Origin: Zygnema cylindricum
Lineage: Eukaryota; Streptophyta; Zygnematophyceae; Zygnematales; Zygnemataceae
Direction of reading: 5' to 3'
Assembly (NCBI GenBank): GCA_037447655.1
Contig: JBBHKE010001544.1
Location: 67,719 to 129,718, forward strand
Length of the DNA stretch: 62,000 nt
The position numbers and the translations under genes were made by a program. Under the pieces are notes generated by a model. It was not told the DNA's origin. It made no database searches and saw only the letters and a list, made by a program, of their open reading frames with translations. This document shows positions 10,639 to 21,327 of the stretch, piece by piece (position 1 is the first letter of the stretch; every line of letters begins with the position of its first letter).

Positions 10639-11150
10639 TATGATTTTTTCAAGGAATGTTTAGCCGAACTCAACCTTTTAGTCCAGCCGTCAAAGTGTGT
10701 TATTTGGTCTCCTCAATATATTCCACTTTCGTTTACTCCCCCTCCTGGTTTTCAAACCCCTTCTCTCTCCGATGGCATTCGGGTGCTTGATCGCCCCCTT
10801 GGTTCGGATACTTTCGTGACCCAATTCTTTCATGATCCTTTACAACAAGATCTGGCCCAAGTGGTCGATCTTCCTCACCTTCCCGATCCCCAAGTTCCTT
10901 TTGTTATGTTAACTAGGTGTTTTCCCCACCGACCTTCTTACCTTAATTGTACTTCCCCTCACACCTCCACATTTATCTCCTCTCTCTCGGCTTTTGACGA
11001 TCGCCTCATGGACGTCCTCCACACTTTGTCAGGTCGTGGGGCATTTGATCGCGAGTTTGGGCAGGTCGTGGGGCATTTGATCGCGAGTCTGGGCCATCGG
11101 CCTGCATTCAGGCATCCCTTCCCATCTCTACTGGGGGGTTGGGTCTATTA
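10639..11150 (+). pseudogene. RT-like mobile-element pseudogene, part 1
   Basis: The translation has LNLLVQPSKCVIWSP at the left and, in a second frame, QASLPISTGGLGLLSA across the right edge. These are typical of a reverse-transcriptase protein from non-LTR-like elements (K-C....P near the palm end, then LP...GGLGL). A 40-odd-bp direct repeat at about 11033-11092 (GTCGTGGGGCATTTGATCG twice) shifts the frame between the two parts. CopC-2 interrupts it exactly within the codons of GLGLLSA, and the frame resumes at 18029. Confidence 0.7.
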
Positions 11151-11958
11151 TGTTGACTTGAGGCTATTTGTGATCCAGAGGAAGAAGAAAAAGCACCAGC
11201 AGCTGCCATAATATTCAGATTACAAAAGAGGAAACTCTCACGGAGATCACAAAAAGACCGACTTCACAATGAAGCCTCAAGCAAACCAGACACACACAAA
11301 GACTGCAAATTTGCCACAATATAAAAAGTATAACAAAAAAACCACATGTAGAGTTTCACAAGGTTTTGCCATAAGATCATAATGATATTGCATTTCAAAA
11401 AATGCACAAAACCTGTGTCGAATTTTTCCATACAGTGAATTCCTTACTCTAAAATATTCTAAGTCCAACATATACAAAGTGAACGTACAGTTGATCTACA
11501 CCGTACCACAATTACCGTGGTCTGCTGGTACCCTTAAACATTAATCAAACTAAACCCCGCCGTCTACCGTACAAGTATTTACATCAATCCTTAACCCTAG
11601 CCGCGCTAAAGTACGCAGTCAAAGTTAGTCTGTTGAAATGACGGCTCAGTCAATATTTCTCTTCCAAAAATGACAGCGAACTCCGTCCGCTGTCCGCGCA
11701 TTCATTCATCACCGAAGATTAACCTCCACGTGTAAATTTGGTCCCTCAAGTAAATCTGTACTTTGTCAACCAAGCTTGACTTCCCCAAGGACCGACATGT
11801 GTACATGGAGTGTACCGAATCTGTGAACTCCCTTTGGAGTTACATACCACACCAAATCTTGTCTACGTCAACTCAATCTGTACACAAAACCGACTAAGTG
11901 TAGAATCTCTTTCTCACACACGAGATATAGAGAGGACTAAAGGTTTCCAAAACCAACA
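11151..11958 (-). repeat. CopC-2 3' LTR
   Basis: 808 bp, TGTTGACTTGAGG to CCAAAACCAACA on the plus strand. The in-LTR gag ATG is on the minus strand at 11209-11207, 59 nt from the end. To the right (minus-strand upstream) is the purine tract CCTAAA/TTTAGAGGAG. Confidence 0.9.
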
Positions 11959-12066
11959 CTCCTCTAAACCTTTAGACTCTCTCAGGCCACTAAGTCCACA
12001 TGCCTCTCTATAAAACTTCAACTTAGGTGCAGGTAAAGCCTTAGTCATCATATCTGCTACCATCAT

Positions 12067-12560
12067 CTAATCCGGCAAATAACTGAGTTTAAAAATGTTG
12101 TTCACCACCTTCTCTATTACAAAATGCAACTTGATATCAATGTGTTTGCTTTTGAAGTGATGACTTCGGTTAGATGGTATCGCTATAGCTGCCTGGTTGT
12201 CACACCACAGTATTATAGGCCTAGATTGCATAAAGTGAAGTTCTTGATGGAGAGACTTTACCCAAATTAACTCGTTGACAGCTGAGCTGGTTGCCATATA
12301 TTCAGCCTCCATTGTAGACTGAGCTGTGACTTTTTGAAGCTTGCTGCTCCAACAGCATGTTCCACTTTCGATCTTGAGAATGAATCCGATAGTGGAGCGG
12401 CGGCTTGGCATGTCTCCGTAGCTCGCATCGCTCCAAGTCTGAATCTTGACCTTTTCTCCACTGAGAGCAAGTCGTAGATTTTGTGTCCCTGCAAGATACC
12501 GAAGCACTCTCTTTGCTGCCTCCCAATCCGATCTCCTCGGATTTTGTAAACTCCGGCTTA
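12067..12560 (-). pseudogene. CopC-2 RNase H
   Basis: Same domain as in CopC-1: TWSDASYGDMPSRRST, then in one uninterrupted frame CCWSSKLQKVTAQS, MEAEYMATS, WCDNQAAIAI, HHFKSKHIDIKLHF. The three acidic residues are kept. A stop follows LSYLPD where CopC-1 continues into MMVADMMTK. Confidence 0.9.
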
Positions 12561-13453
12561 GAGCACCAAATGCTGCCACAATGAACGCGCATGTGCATTT
12601 CATGAAGTAGATTAGACTACCGACAATCTGACGATATGGAATGGCAGCCATAAAATCTGCCTCCCGTGATTCCAAGGTGTTATCAGAAATGACTCCTCCC
12701 TCGGTCTCTATGCCTTCCACCTTTTGCTTGAATTACATAAGAGTGGCACTTCCATTTGCCTCTGCCATGCCAAACTTCTCAAGCATATTCACAATTGCTT
12801 CCCGCTGTGTTAGATAGATTATTCTCCTATCTCTATCTCTTTCTACCTGAATTCCGAGAAAATACTTTGCCTCCCCTAAATCTTTCTTCTCAAATCTCGA
12901 ATCCAAGGCTGCCTTTATTTTGTTAATCTCATTTAATGACTTACTCAGTAGCAGCAAGTCATCTACATACACAGCAATGTAAATAATCCCATCTTCCCCT
13001 TCCATAACATAGACTGAGTGATCTGAACTAATCCTCACAAAACGGAGACTCAGTTAGAAACTCATCTAGTTTTAGATTCCACTGACATGGAGTCTGCTTC
13101 AGACCGTACAAAGATTTTAACAGTTTACACAACAAGTTTTCTTTTCCGGTGTCTGCATACATTTCAAGCTGCTTCACATAGATCACTTCCTCTAAATCTC
13201 CATGCAAGAAAGTTGTCTTATCAACCATTTGATGTAATTCCATATCCTCAATGGCTGCTAAAGACAAACGAATTCTAACGGTTGGAAACCGGACAACCGG
13301 AGAGAAAGTCTCCTCATAGTCAATTCCCTCCTTTTGACTACAGCCCTTTGCAACAAGCCTAGCCTCATATCTTTCAATAGAATTATCCAGATTTAGCCTA
13401 AATTTGAAGACCCACTTACAATCGATGGCATTTCGATTCGGCGGAAGCTCCAC
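12561..13453 (-). pseudogene. CopC-2 reverse transcriptase
   Basis: Three stretches of one RT. 13028-13453 has [40 protein letters not shown] and [17 protein letters not shown]. 12733-13038 has YIAVYVDDLLLLSK with intact YVDD and KYFLGIQVERDRDRR. 12561-12720 has IPYRQIVGSLIYFM and FGALSRSL. Frame changes at about 13030 and 12725 break it. Confidence 0.9.
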
Positions 13454-13465
13454 AAGCTCCCAAGT

Positions 13466-14332
13466 TTAAACTTCCATTATCGATCGCATTTCATCATTCG
13501 CCACGGAGATCTGTTGATCCTTTTCCGAGGCTGAAAAAGCTTCTTGTATGGTGACTAGCTCCATGATCCTTTTCCGGGGCTGAAAAAGCTTCTTGTATGG
13601 TGACTGGCTCCATTGTTGTGGCAGAAAATAGAGCATGTTCCACCGGTTCACCTCGCAGCTTGCTGCTTTGCCTTCTTCACCTTGGAAAATCTGAGGCTGG
13701 AACTGTTGGATCCGTACATTGCCGTCGAGGAGGAGGAAGAGGAGGTGGAGGAGGAGGAGCTTGTTGTACAGGTTGAATGACCGGAAATTCCAGAGTAGGA
13801 ATAGAGAAGGACTTGTGAAAGAGGAAAGGGGAACATTTTCAAAAATTACATATTCTTGATTTTTGGCATTTTTCTCAAAATTTGTCATGCCAAAAACATC
13901 AACCATTTGACTTTCTTCCTCAACCTGAATATTCCTAGCGACCTGAAGAGTTTTATTATCTGGATTATAAACTCTATAGCCTATTGACTCATCATCATAG
14001 CCCATAAAAATTCCCGGAACAGATTTTGGATGAAGCTTAGAAATAGGAAGATTATCCAAAATAAAACATTTGCTACCAAAAACCCGGAAGTGACTTACAT
14101 TGGGTTTCTTTCCGGTCCACATTTCATAGGGTGTCTTCCCTATTACCGCCTTAGTTTCAATTCTATTCATAATATAAGATGCACAAGAGAAAGCCTCACC
14201 CCAAAATTTAAAATCTATTCCTTTATCCAACAGCATAGATTTCACTCTCTGTTAAAGCCCGGTTAAGTCTTTCAAATACTCCGTTTTCCTCCGGAGTATA
14301 GGGAACTGTAAATTGACTAGAGATGTCGTTTT
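13466..14332 (-). pseudogene. CopC-2 integrase C-terminal part
   Basis: Begins after the solo LTR with the LDKGIDFKFWGEAFSCASY segment, then KTPYEMWTGKKPNVSHF, FRVFGSKCFILDN and FMGYDDESIGYRVYNPD. The C-terminal linker is Ser-rich. A direct repeat of about 60 bp at 13527-13608 (CTTTTCCGAGGCTG and CTTTTCCGGGGCTG copies) adds an extra EP/ASEKD stretch. The rest of the integrase is at 15372-15999. Confidence 0.88.
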
Positions 14333-15371
14333 TGTTAATCTGTGACTGTTACACCAATTGAAGATGAAGATGATGCTGGAGTAGTCATCACAGAATTCAG
14401 ATAAGCAAGAAGCTCTCACAGATGCTCACAAAAACACATACAACTTTGGAACACAGCCAAAGATAAATTAGGCAACCAAATGACCTACAAAATCTGACAC
14501 AATGCAGATAATCCACAAAGGAACACAAGTGCAAATTTAGACAGAAATCTGCAAACAGATCTGAGAAATATTCTCTATCAAAGATATCAAAAATGTCTCA
14601 GCACAATTTTGATACAACAAGTTCCTAAATCTGAAATGGATAAGTCCTACATATATATATACCTAAAAGATCTATTCTTCTAAGAGCTAGCAGCCACTTA
14701 CTACCCTAAGTAAGCTAAAGAGGCATACCAGCCATGCATCAATAATATCTACCAGTCCTAAGGAGGATACCTGAATATCTCAAGGGATGGATAAGTCCTA
14801 CATATATATACCTAAAAGATCTATTCTTCTAAGAGCTAGCAGCCACTTACTACCCTAAGTAAGCTAAAGAGGCATACCAGCCATGCATCAATAATATCTA
14901 CCAGTCCTAAGGAGGATACCTGAATATCTCAAGGTATGTCATACAAAATACATCTGAAGAAAACACTAATCAAACAAAACACGCTCCTGTACAAACTAGA
15001 AGTATGTAACCTCATAGTACACTGTAGAGAACACGTCAGATAATACTAGACGTGGTCTCGGATGACCACCTTTCGTTGGCAGCAAATCTTCACTGTCCAT
15101 TCTTCCGAAGTTTTATTCAGGATGAACCTTTATGTGACACCTCAGTCTTTAGAGTGAGTCTGAATAGTACGACAAGCTTTTTGTAAAGCATCTCATCTTC
15201 CTTTTACCGACGCGTGTCCTTAAGTGTGTCACAACGTGAACTCCCTAATTGTTCACTGTAACATTAATTCTGGTACATACTGAACCAAACTTTCACAAAA
15301 TATTCTAAGTACTGTGAAGACACTCCCCTCACCTATGAGGATTAGTGAGGACTAAAGCTTTCAAAACAACA
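14333..15371 (-). mobile_element. Solo LTR (LTR-S) nested in CopC-2 integrase
   Basis: The CopC-1 integrase sequence continues without break where CopC-2 is interrupted, which places the insertion precisely. Ends are TGTTAATCTGTG and AAAACAACA on the plus strand. No internal domain is present, so it is a solo LTR. Parts resemble LTR-D and the CopC LTR (AAGTCCTACATATATA, GGACTAAAG near the end). The minus strand at 14388-14386 has ATGACT, 56 nt from the LTR end, reading a Ser-rich start that would join a Gln codon at the edge. A clean 5-bp duplication is not seen. Confidence 0.85.
14636..14934. repeat. 151-bp tandem duplication inside LTR-S
   Basis: 14636-14786 and 14787-14934 are the same sequence apart from a 2-bp difference in a TA run. 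The unit includes GATCTATTCTTCTAAGAGC and GGCATACCAGCCATGC. The absence of other differences indicates a duplication much younger than the LTR insertion, or an assembly error. Confidence 0.95.
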
Positions 15372-15999
15372 ATGTTCCCTTAAATAGTCCGAGAATGCAT
15401 TCAAAATATATTCTCCCCATTGTCGGACGGAAGAGAGAGAATTGGCTTCCCGTGAAGCTTTTCCGCCCACGTCCGGAAATGCTTGAAGTGAGTGAACACT
15501 TCACTCATCTCCTTCATGAAGTAAACTCTGCTGTACCGCGAGAAGTCATCCGTAAAAGTAACTAAAAACCGGCTGCCACTTAGGAAAGGGACTTTTGACG
15601 GTCCCCACACGTGTGAAGGAATAATTTGCAGCAAATCCGTGGCCCGGTTATCTGCGGTCTGAGGTAGGGGTAGCTTATGAAGCTTCCTCAAAGCATAACC
15701 ATCACATACATGAGACTCTTTTTGTCCTAACTTTACACCATCTATCATATTTTGTTTCACAATTTTATCAAGTTTCTCATGATGAACATGACCGAGCCAT
15801 TTATGCCACAAAACATTTTCCGGAAGGACACTAGAGTATGCAAAGTCAATTTCATTAGCCAAGTCCATCCGGTACAATAAGTTTGGGCCTCTAGTTCCTA
15901 CCAAGGCTACTCTCCCATCTTTGCTTACTACCTTTTTTCCATTCTTTTGCAAAATTTCAAATCCTTTCATTTCAGCCACCAAAGTGGAAAACAAATTTT
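15372..15999 (-). pseudogene. CopC-2 GAG-pre-integrase and integrase N-terminal part
   Basis: Part of a 335-codon open frame (15401-16408). It shows LLYRMDLANE, the zinc domain HKWLGHVHHEKLDKIV with CDGY in place of CDGC, and a core start where HSDVWGP reads PSHVWGP, so the first Asp is lost. The second block reads SLPSDNGENIF, close to SDNGGE. It is cut off by LTR-S. Confidence 0.88.
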
Positions 16000-16229
16000 T
16001 CTTAAGTTTTGAAATATAAAGAACATCATGTAAGGTTCTCTTTACAATCTGACCATTGATGTCACACGCTAACTCTAGGCTTCCCTTTGCCGTAGCCTCC
16101 ACACCGTTGTCATCCGCGTAATAAAATCGATGAGTCGGAATCGGAGTAACGGTTTTGAAGTAAGCCAGGTTGTCGCACATGTGGGAAGAGCACTCGGAGT
16201 CCATAATCCATCCATTCTCTTGAGGCCCC
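16000..16229 (-). pseudogene. CopC-2 protease
   Basis: Copia-type aspartic protease. ENGWIMDSECSSHMC is at about 16160-16220, where the family has DSGAS/DSGCS, so the active-site Gly has become Glu (a G-to-A type change). It is followed by FYYADDNGVEATAKGSLEL and LHDVLYISKLKKNLFS. Confidence 0.85.
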
Positions 16230-17221
16230 TCCATGAGATCTTTTGCAAGGGCAAAGAACTCATCGTTTTGTGATTGCGGCAATCTGACCACATCCTCTTT
16301 TCCCCCCAACGGTTCATCTTGTGGCGTCTCATCACAAGCAAGGAACGCCGCATTTCTCACAGGCAATTTTAACGCCGACCCATTTGAAGGTGGTTCCTCC
16401 GATCCCACCTTCCATCCCGCACGGTAAATTCCAGTCTCACACGCTTTTATAAATGCTGGGCACAGCCGGAAAACATGACCTTGACCGAAGCAAATGACAC
16501 ACCTATCATATTGCCTATAATTAGAATTAGGGGTAAAGTTCTTATTTTTGGAAAATCAAGCCGGCCTATGTGTCTGAGCATTGTACGCTATCGGTGATTT
16601 TCCACCATTCAATGCTATCTGAGTTGCCTCTTCCTCTAGAATGTAAGATTCAGCTACATCTATATTCCATCTAGCCTTCTCTAACCTTTTCAATTGTTCC
16701 CCGGCTCCTTTTGTATTCACTAGGACGCCCTCTCATTAGAATCATAGCTTGATGATAGGGAGGAAACTCCCCCCGGAACTCGCATTTTCTGACAATAAAA
16801 GATTCAAGCCATTACAATAGGAGTTCATATCACCTGCGGAATACTTATAATCCCAAATTTTCCCAGCAGTTATAACCTCATTCTGCTCACTAGCTAGCAC
16901 ATAAGACTCCCGCAATGCCTTCCATATATCAGATGCTTTAGAGATATTGATATATGTCATGTTCAAATCTTCGGACAAGAGTCATTTAAGAACATGCAAT
17001 GCATCCTCATTTTTCTATTCAAAATCCGGATCCGTATCTGGAACAACACCGGAAATCACATCATACAATCACACTTGCTTAAGGTAAGACTTGGTCAAAT
17101 CCGCCCAATATAAATATTTTTGGCCATTAAACACCGGGATCCGTGAGGATGGGCCCATGACCTATTGACTTGAGGCAACCGGTGACCCAGAGGAAGAAGA
17201 AGAAGCACCAGCAGCTGCCAT
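16230..17221 (-). pseudogene. CopC-2 gag, starting inside the LTR
   Basis: In element direction it starts at ATG 17221, within the 5' LTR, giving an Ala/Ser-rich start. It crosses the LTR edge, where the family codon CAG is now TAG, and continues VMGPSSRIPVFNGQKYLYW, the copia gag N-terminal signature. Further on are IWKALRESY, AGKIWDYKYSAGDMNSY (UBN2-type gag core) and a perfect CX2CX4HX4C knuckle CVICFGQGHVFRLC near 16470-16515. Several stops interrupt it. Confidence 0.85.
17149..17162 (-). promoter_or_regulatory. CopC-2 half-tRNA-iMet primer site
   Basis: Directly after the 5' LTR the minus strand reads GGTCATGGGCCCA. The complement of the initiator tRNA-Met anticodon arm is GGTTATGGGCCCAG, so there is one mismatch in 13. 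No ordinary TGGTATC site is present nearby. Confidence 0.7.
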
Positions 17222-18023
17222 AATATTCAGATTAAAAAAGAGGAAACTCTCACGAAGATCACAAAAAGACCGACTTCACAATAAAACCCCAAGCAAACTA
17301 CACACACACTAGGTCTGCAAATTTGCCACAGTATAAACAATATAACAAGAAAACAACATGCACAATTTCACAAGGTTTTGCCAAAAGATCACAATGATCT
17401 TGCAATTCAAAAAGTGCACAAAAACTGCTTCGCAGTTTTCCATACAATGAATTCCTTACTCTAAAATATTCTAAGTCCAACATATACAAAGTGAACCTAC
17501 AGCTGATCTACACCGTACCACAATTATATTGGTCTACCGTTACACTTAAGCATTAATCAAACTAAACCCCGCCGTCTATCGTACAAGTATTTACATCAAT
17601 CCTTAACCCTAGTCGCCGCTACTGTACAAGTATTTACATCAATCCTTAACCCTAGTCGTCGCTAAAGTACGCAGTCAAAGTTAGTCTGCTGAAATGACGG
17701 CTCAGTCAATATTTCTCTTCCAAAAATGACAGCGAACTCCGTCCGCCGTCCGTGCATTCATTCATCACCGAAGATGAACCTCCACGTGTAAATTTGGTCC
17801 CTCAAGTAAATCTGTACTTTGTCAACCAACTCAACCAAGCTTGACTTCCCCACAGACCGACACGTGTACATGGAGTGTACCGAATCTGTGAACTCCCTTT
17901 GGAGTTACATACCACACCAAATCTTGTCTACGTCGACTCAATCTGTACAAAAAACCGACTTAGTCTAGAATCTCTTTCTCACACACGAGATATAGAGAGG
18001 ACTAAAGGTTTCCAAAACCAACA
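17163..18023 (-). repeat. CopC-2 5' LTR
   Basis: 861 bp, with the left edge mutated (TATTGACTTGAGG against TGTTGACTTGAGG) and the right edge CCAAAACCAACA. It carries an extra copy of about 50 bp (GTACAAGTATTTACATCAATCC occurs at about 17582 and 17625). The CCTTAACCCTAG and ACACGTGTACATGGAGTGTACC blocks are shared with the other CopC LTRs. Confidence 0.88.
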
Positions 18024-18760
18024 TATTATCCGCTTCTCGTGTTTCTCCTGCTGCCTATTTGGGAAGTTGGTGTCTTTTTTCCTCCACTCTTGTTTCCCAT
18101 TTCTTAGCTGGGGACACCCTTGTTCTAGCTAATGTTATCCCTCGGGTTTCAGACAGTGTGTTCGCCTTCCAGCGATCTCTATTGGACGCGTCACATTCTC
18201 TTCCTCCCCATGTCTTAGTGGATGTGCCAATTTTCTTCACCCTTGTTACAAAATCTGTTGAGCGTGTCCAGGAATCGATTTCCGATCGGGTGAATATTTG
18301 TAATATTTGGTGATATTGTTTTGGCTAACCCTGCTTCAGCTACAGTCAGTTGTTGGTCAGGCCGCTCAACATGTTGGGGTGGCGGCTCGTGATGCCGCTA
18401 AGGCGAAGGAGCGTGATTATGCCAACCGGGACCCTATGGATGACTTTATTCCGATAGCCGTCAAGATCTTTGGTTGTCTGAGTGTTGCAATGGACGGGTT
18501 TCTCCGTACTTGCGCTCGACGTGCTTTCAAGCGCCGAGGACTTAGGAGCCCTCCTCTTTCGGTCGTTACTTCTTTTTACCGTCAACGCTTATCTGTGGCT
18601 TTACAACGAGTGCAAGCTTCTATTCTCCTCCGATAGGCTGTTGCGGCTATGGATCGTCGTCGGGTTCCGGAACTCCCACAACGTGCTCCCCCGGGCTGGG
18701 GGGACTTACGGGGTTGCTTTTCGTAGTTATTTAATTGGGTTGGGGTTAGGGTTGTAGTTT
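18024..18760 (+). pseudogene. RT-like mobile-element pseudogene, part 2
   Basis: Continues part 1 after CopC-2. The frame gives SPAAYLGSW, FLAGDTLVLANVIP, then a stop at about 18311. A second frame has GQAAQHVGVAARDAAKAKERDY, DFIPIAVKIFGCLSVAMDGFL and RQRLSVALQRVQASILL. An Ala/Lys-rich helix with KxxxY followed by F.P.A.E..G is the usual tail of such RT proteins, after a restriction-endonuclease-like region. I cannot assign the family with certainty. Confidence 0.65.
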
Positions 18761-19028
18761 TGGTTTTGTCAGTTGCCGTGCTTTTCATTTTGAGTTTTGG
18801 TGCTTTTATTTTCCTTGTTGTTGTTTTCTTTTTGTTTTTGTTATGTTGTTATTTTATTCCCCTGCTGGTAGTTTTTCAATTTCGGCCATGCCACCCTTTT
18901 TGTACCCCCGGACTCAGATGATTTACCATCGTGCTTTTAAATTTATTCTGCGTTTGATATATATATAGGTGTGTATATAGGTATATATAGGTGTATATAT
19001 AGGTATATATATAGGTATATACATATAG

Positions 19029-19029
<1 letters not shown>
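18761..19029. other. T-rich spacer and diverged TATA repeats
   Basis: No gene seen. A T-rich stretch (18770-18870) could be the 3' tail of the RT-like element. From about 18955 the sequence turns into imperfect TATATAGG/TGTATATA repeats. Confidence 0.5.

Positions 19030-19122
<93 letters not shown>
19030..19122. repeat. (TA)n microsatellite
   Basis: About 46 uninterrupted TA units, flanked on both sides by diverged TATAGGTGTATA and CTACCTATATATACATATG repeats. This is close to perfectly self-complementary, and the real length is uncertain because such runs are unstable in cloning and assembly. Confidence 0.98.
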
Positions 19123-19124
<2 letters not shown>

Positions 19125-19205
19125 ACCTATATATACATATGTATATATAGTTAAGGAAAATGTTGGCCATGCATTTCCTACTAATGTGCTGGCTTGCCCA
19201 TTTTG

Positions 19206-20226
19206 CTCCCCTTCTCTCGCTCCCCCTCAATCCCTTTCCTGCCCTCACTCTCTCCCTCTCCCCCACCCCAACTCTCCCTCTCTACCTCTCCCTCTCTCAA
19301 TCTCTCAACCTCTCCCTCTCTCCTCTCCCTCTCTCCCACTTCTCTCCCTCTCTCCCTCTCTGCCTTTCTCCCTCTCCCTCCTCTCTCCCTCTCACTCTCT
19401 CCCTCCCCCCGTCCCTCTCCTCCTCCCTCTCCCTCTTCCTTTCCCACTCTCCCCACCCTCTCCCTCTCCGTCTCCCTCTACCTTTCCCACACTCTCCCTC
19501 TCAGCCAGACTGCCCCTCTAACCCCCTCTCTTTCTCTCCCCCCGTCTCTCCCTTTCTCCCTCTCTCTCTCTCTCTCCCTCTCTCCTTCTCTCCCTCTCTC
19601 CCACTCTCCCTCTCCTCTCCCTCTCTCCCTCTCTCTCTCCCTCTCTCCCTCACTCCGTCTCTCCTTTTCACCCTTTCTCCCTCTTTCTATCTCTGCCTCC
19701 CTCTCTCCTCTCCCTCTCACCCTCCCAAGCTCACCCTCTCTCCCTCTCTCTCTCTCTCCCTCTCCTTCGTCCTCCTTTCCCTCTCTCTCCCTCTTCCACT
19801 TACTACCCCTCACCCTCACCCTCTTCTTATCACTCTCCCTCTCCTCTCCCTCTCCTTCTACCTCCCCCCTTCCCTCTCCCTCTCCCTGAATCTTTCTCCC
19901 CCTCTTCCCCTCTCCCCTTCTCCCCCCTCTCCCCCCCTCCCTCCCTCTCTCCCTATTTCCCTCTCTCCCTCTCCCCCACTTTCTCTTCCTCCTCCCTCTC
20001 CTCAAATGCTCTCACTCCCCCCCTCCCTCTCCCTCTTCCTCCCTCTTTCTTTCCCTCCCATTCGCCCTCTCCCTCCCTCTCCCCTCCCCTCTTCCCCTCA
20101 GCTGCTGACCCCCGTTAATCCCTCTCCTTCTCTCCCTCTCTTCCACTCTCCCTCTCTCCCACTCCCTCCCTCCTCACCCCTCTCTCTCTCTCTCTCCCCT
20201 CCTCCCCTCTCTCCCCCTCTCCCCCT
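19206..20226. repeat. 1-kb pyrimidine tract (CCCTCT)n
   Basis: The plus strand is almost wholly C and T for about 1 kb, built of CTCTCCCT-like words. Very few purines break it. Long open frames on both strands (up to 365 codons of Ser/Leu/Pro, and Arg/Glu/Gly antisense) result from the composition and are not genes. Confidence 0.97.
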
Positions 20227-20656
20227 TGAAAGAACAAGTCACACAGATACACAATAGAAACACCATAGATATATTCACTTGAAGCTCAATATATTAATAA
20301 AACGTTCAAGTACAAAGCTCTCCTTACTTCACTCCTACCTACGCTTTCAGAATAAACTACGCCTACAAAAGACACTAAGTAATTGCGAGTCAAAATGTAT
20401 TATACGCCTGCATACTCAAAAGAGTAATCGTCTACGTGCAACTGCCTTACGACAAGTTTCATAGAACCAACAATACCTACGTTGTCACGTTCACTTGACA
20501 ACGTACGGCGAAACAAAATGTAATTGAACCGGCAAAACCTACGAGACCCAATTTGACCAATGGGCGTCCAAAGTGATGATGTTGTCGTCAAATAAACTTG
20601 ATTTCCCACTAACGCCGAACTGTGCCAGAGCTCGGCGCCAGCCCCCCACCGACGCT
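20227..20656. other. Spacer between pyrimidine tracts
   Basis: No gene seen. The stretch from 20228 to about 20370 (CACACAGATACACAATAG, TTCAAGTACAAAGCTCT) is reminiscent of a copia LTR edge, but no partner or boundary was found. Confidence 0.35.
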
Positions 20657-20785
20657 CTGTCCTCTCCCTCTCTCCCTCTCTCCCCCTCTCCCTCTCCTCT
20701 CCCTCTCACTCTCCCTCTCCCTCTCTCTCTCTCCCTCTCCCTCTCCCTCTTCCTCTCCCTCTCCCTCTCTTCCTCCCTCCCTCTA
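20657..20785. repeat. Second pyrimidine tract
   Basis: About 130 bp of CTCTCCCT words like 19206-20226. It ends roughly 200 bp beyond the 3' end of the EF-hand gene. Confidence 0.95.
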
Positions 20786-20994
20786 GCTATTAACATTTAA
20801 GCACTTCAAACTACAAACTTAAATAATAAACATCAAAAGGGTAAAAACATATAAGTTTAAACAACCGCCTAGAACAAAGACTTGTCTCTTTTGTACAAAT
20901 TTATATTAAACATAAACTCTCACGAGACGAACAAAAACGGATCTTGTATCTTATACAATAAGTTAATTAATCAACGTGCTACTTCCATCCATTA

Positions 20995-21327
20995 TCAACG
21001 TTTTTGGACAACATCGGTCACACCATTGATAATGACAGGATGTGCTTCGAGCATCGAAGATAAGGCTGTAAATATTGATTTCACTACAATTTTGAATTCG
21101 GATTTGCTCACAAATCCGGACTTATCAAAATCGGCCGTGTTAAACACAATATCGTAAAGCTTTTCCGCTTCCTCGGCCGAATCGGGAGGTGGAAGCCCAT
21201 AAGAAAGACCCAAGTTTTTGAACCCTTCTGCAATCTCGTTTTTGCTTAATTGGCCATCTCCATTAGTATCCCAATCTCGAAACATCTCATCAGCGACTCT
21301 TTGTAGCTCCAATTCGTTTGAAAGTAG
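20995..21327 (-). CDS. EF-hand gene exon 4
   Basis: 333 nt including TGA. The acceptor TTTGCCAG|CTACTTTC is chosen because it gives IRK-LLSNELELQ, the same join that the family shows (G.GI..LLSN..E). An in-frame alternative further upstream would add about eight residues. It holds EF loops 258-269 and 304-315, both canonical. Confidence 0.85.
   Translation of the reverse strand, partial: LLSNELELQRVADEMFRDWDTNGDGQLSKNEIAEGFKNLGLSYGLPPPDSAEEAEKLYDIVFNTADFDKSGFVSKSEFKIVVKSIFTALSSMLEAHPVIINGVTDVVQKR

Larger units (their letters stand above)
11151..18023 (-). mobile_element. CopC-2, Ty1/copia element with both LTRs
   Basis: Minus-strand element bounded by LTRs 11151-11958 and 17163-18023 and by a perfect 5-bp target duplication TATTA (11146-11150 and 18024-18028). 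Internal order, in element direction, is gag, zinc knuckle, protease, integrase, RT, RNase H. The integrase is split by a solo LTR (14333-15371). Many stops and frameshifts are present. The two LTRs differ by substitutions and an extra direct repeat of about 50 bp in the right one, so the insertion is not recent. Confidence 0.93.

Noticed and set aside
19160-20257. Open frames of up to 365 codons in the pyrimidine tract
   Set aside because: They are Ser/Leu/Pro (or Arg/Glu antisense) strings forced by the CT repeat and overlap in several frames.
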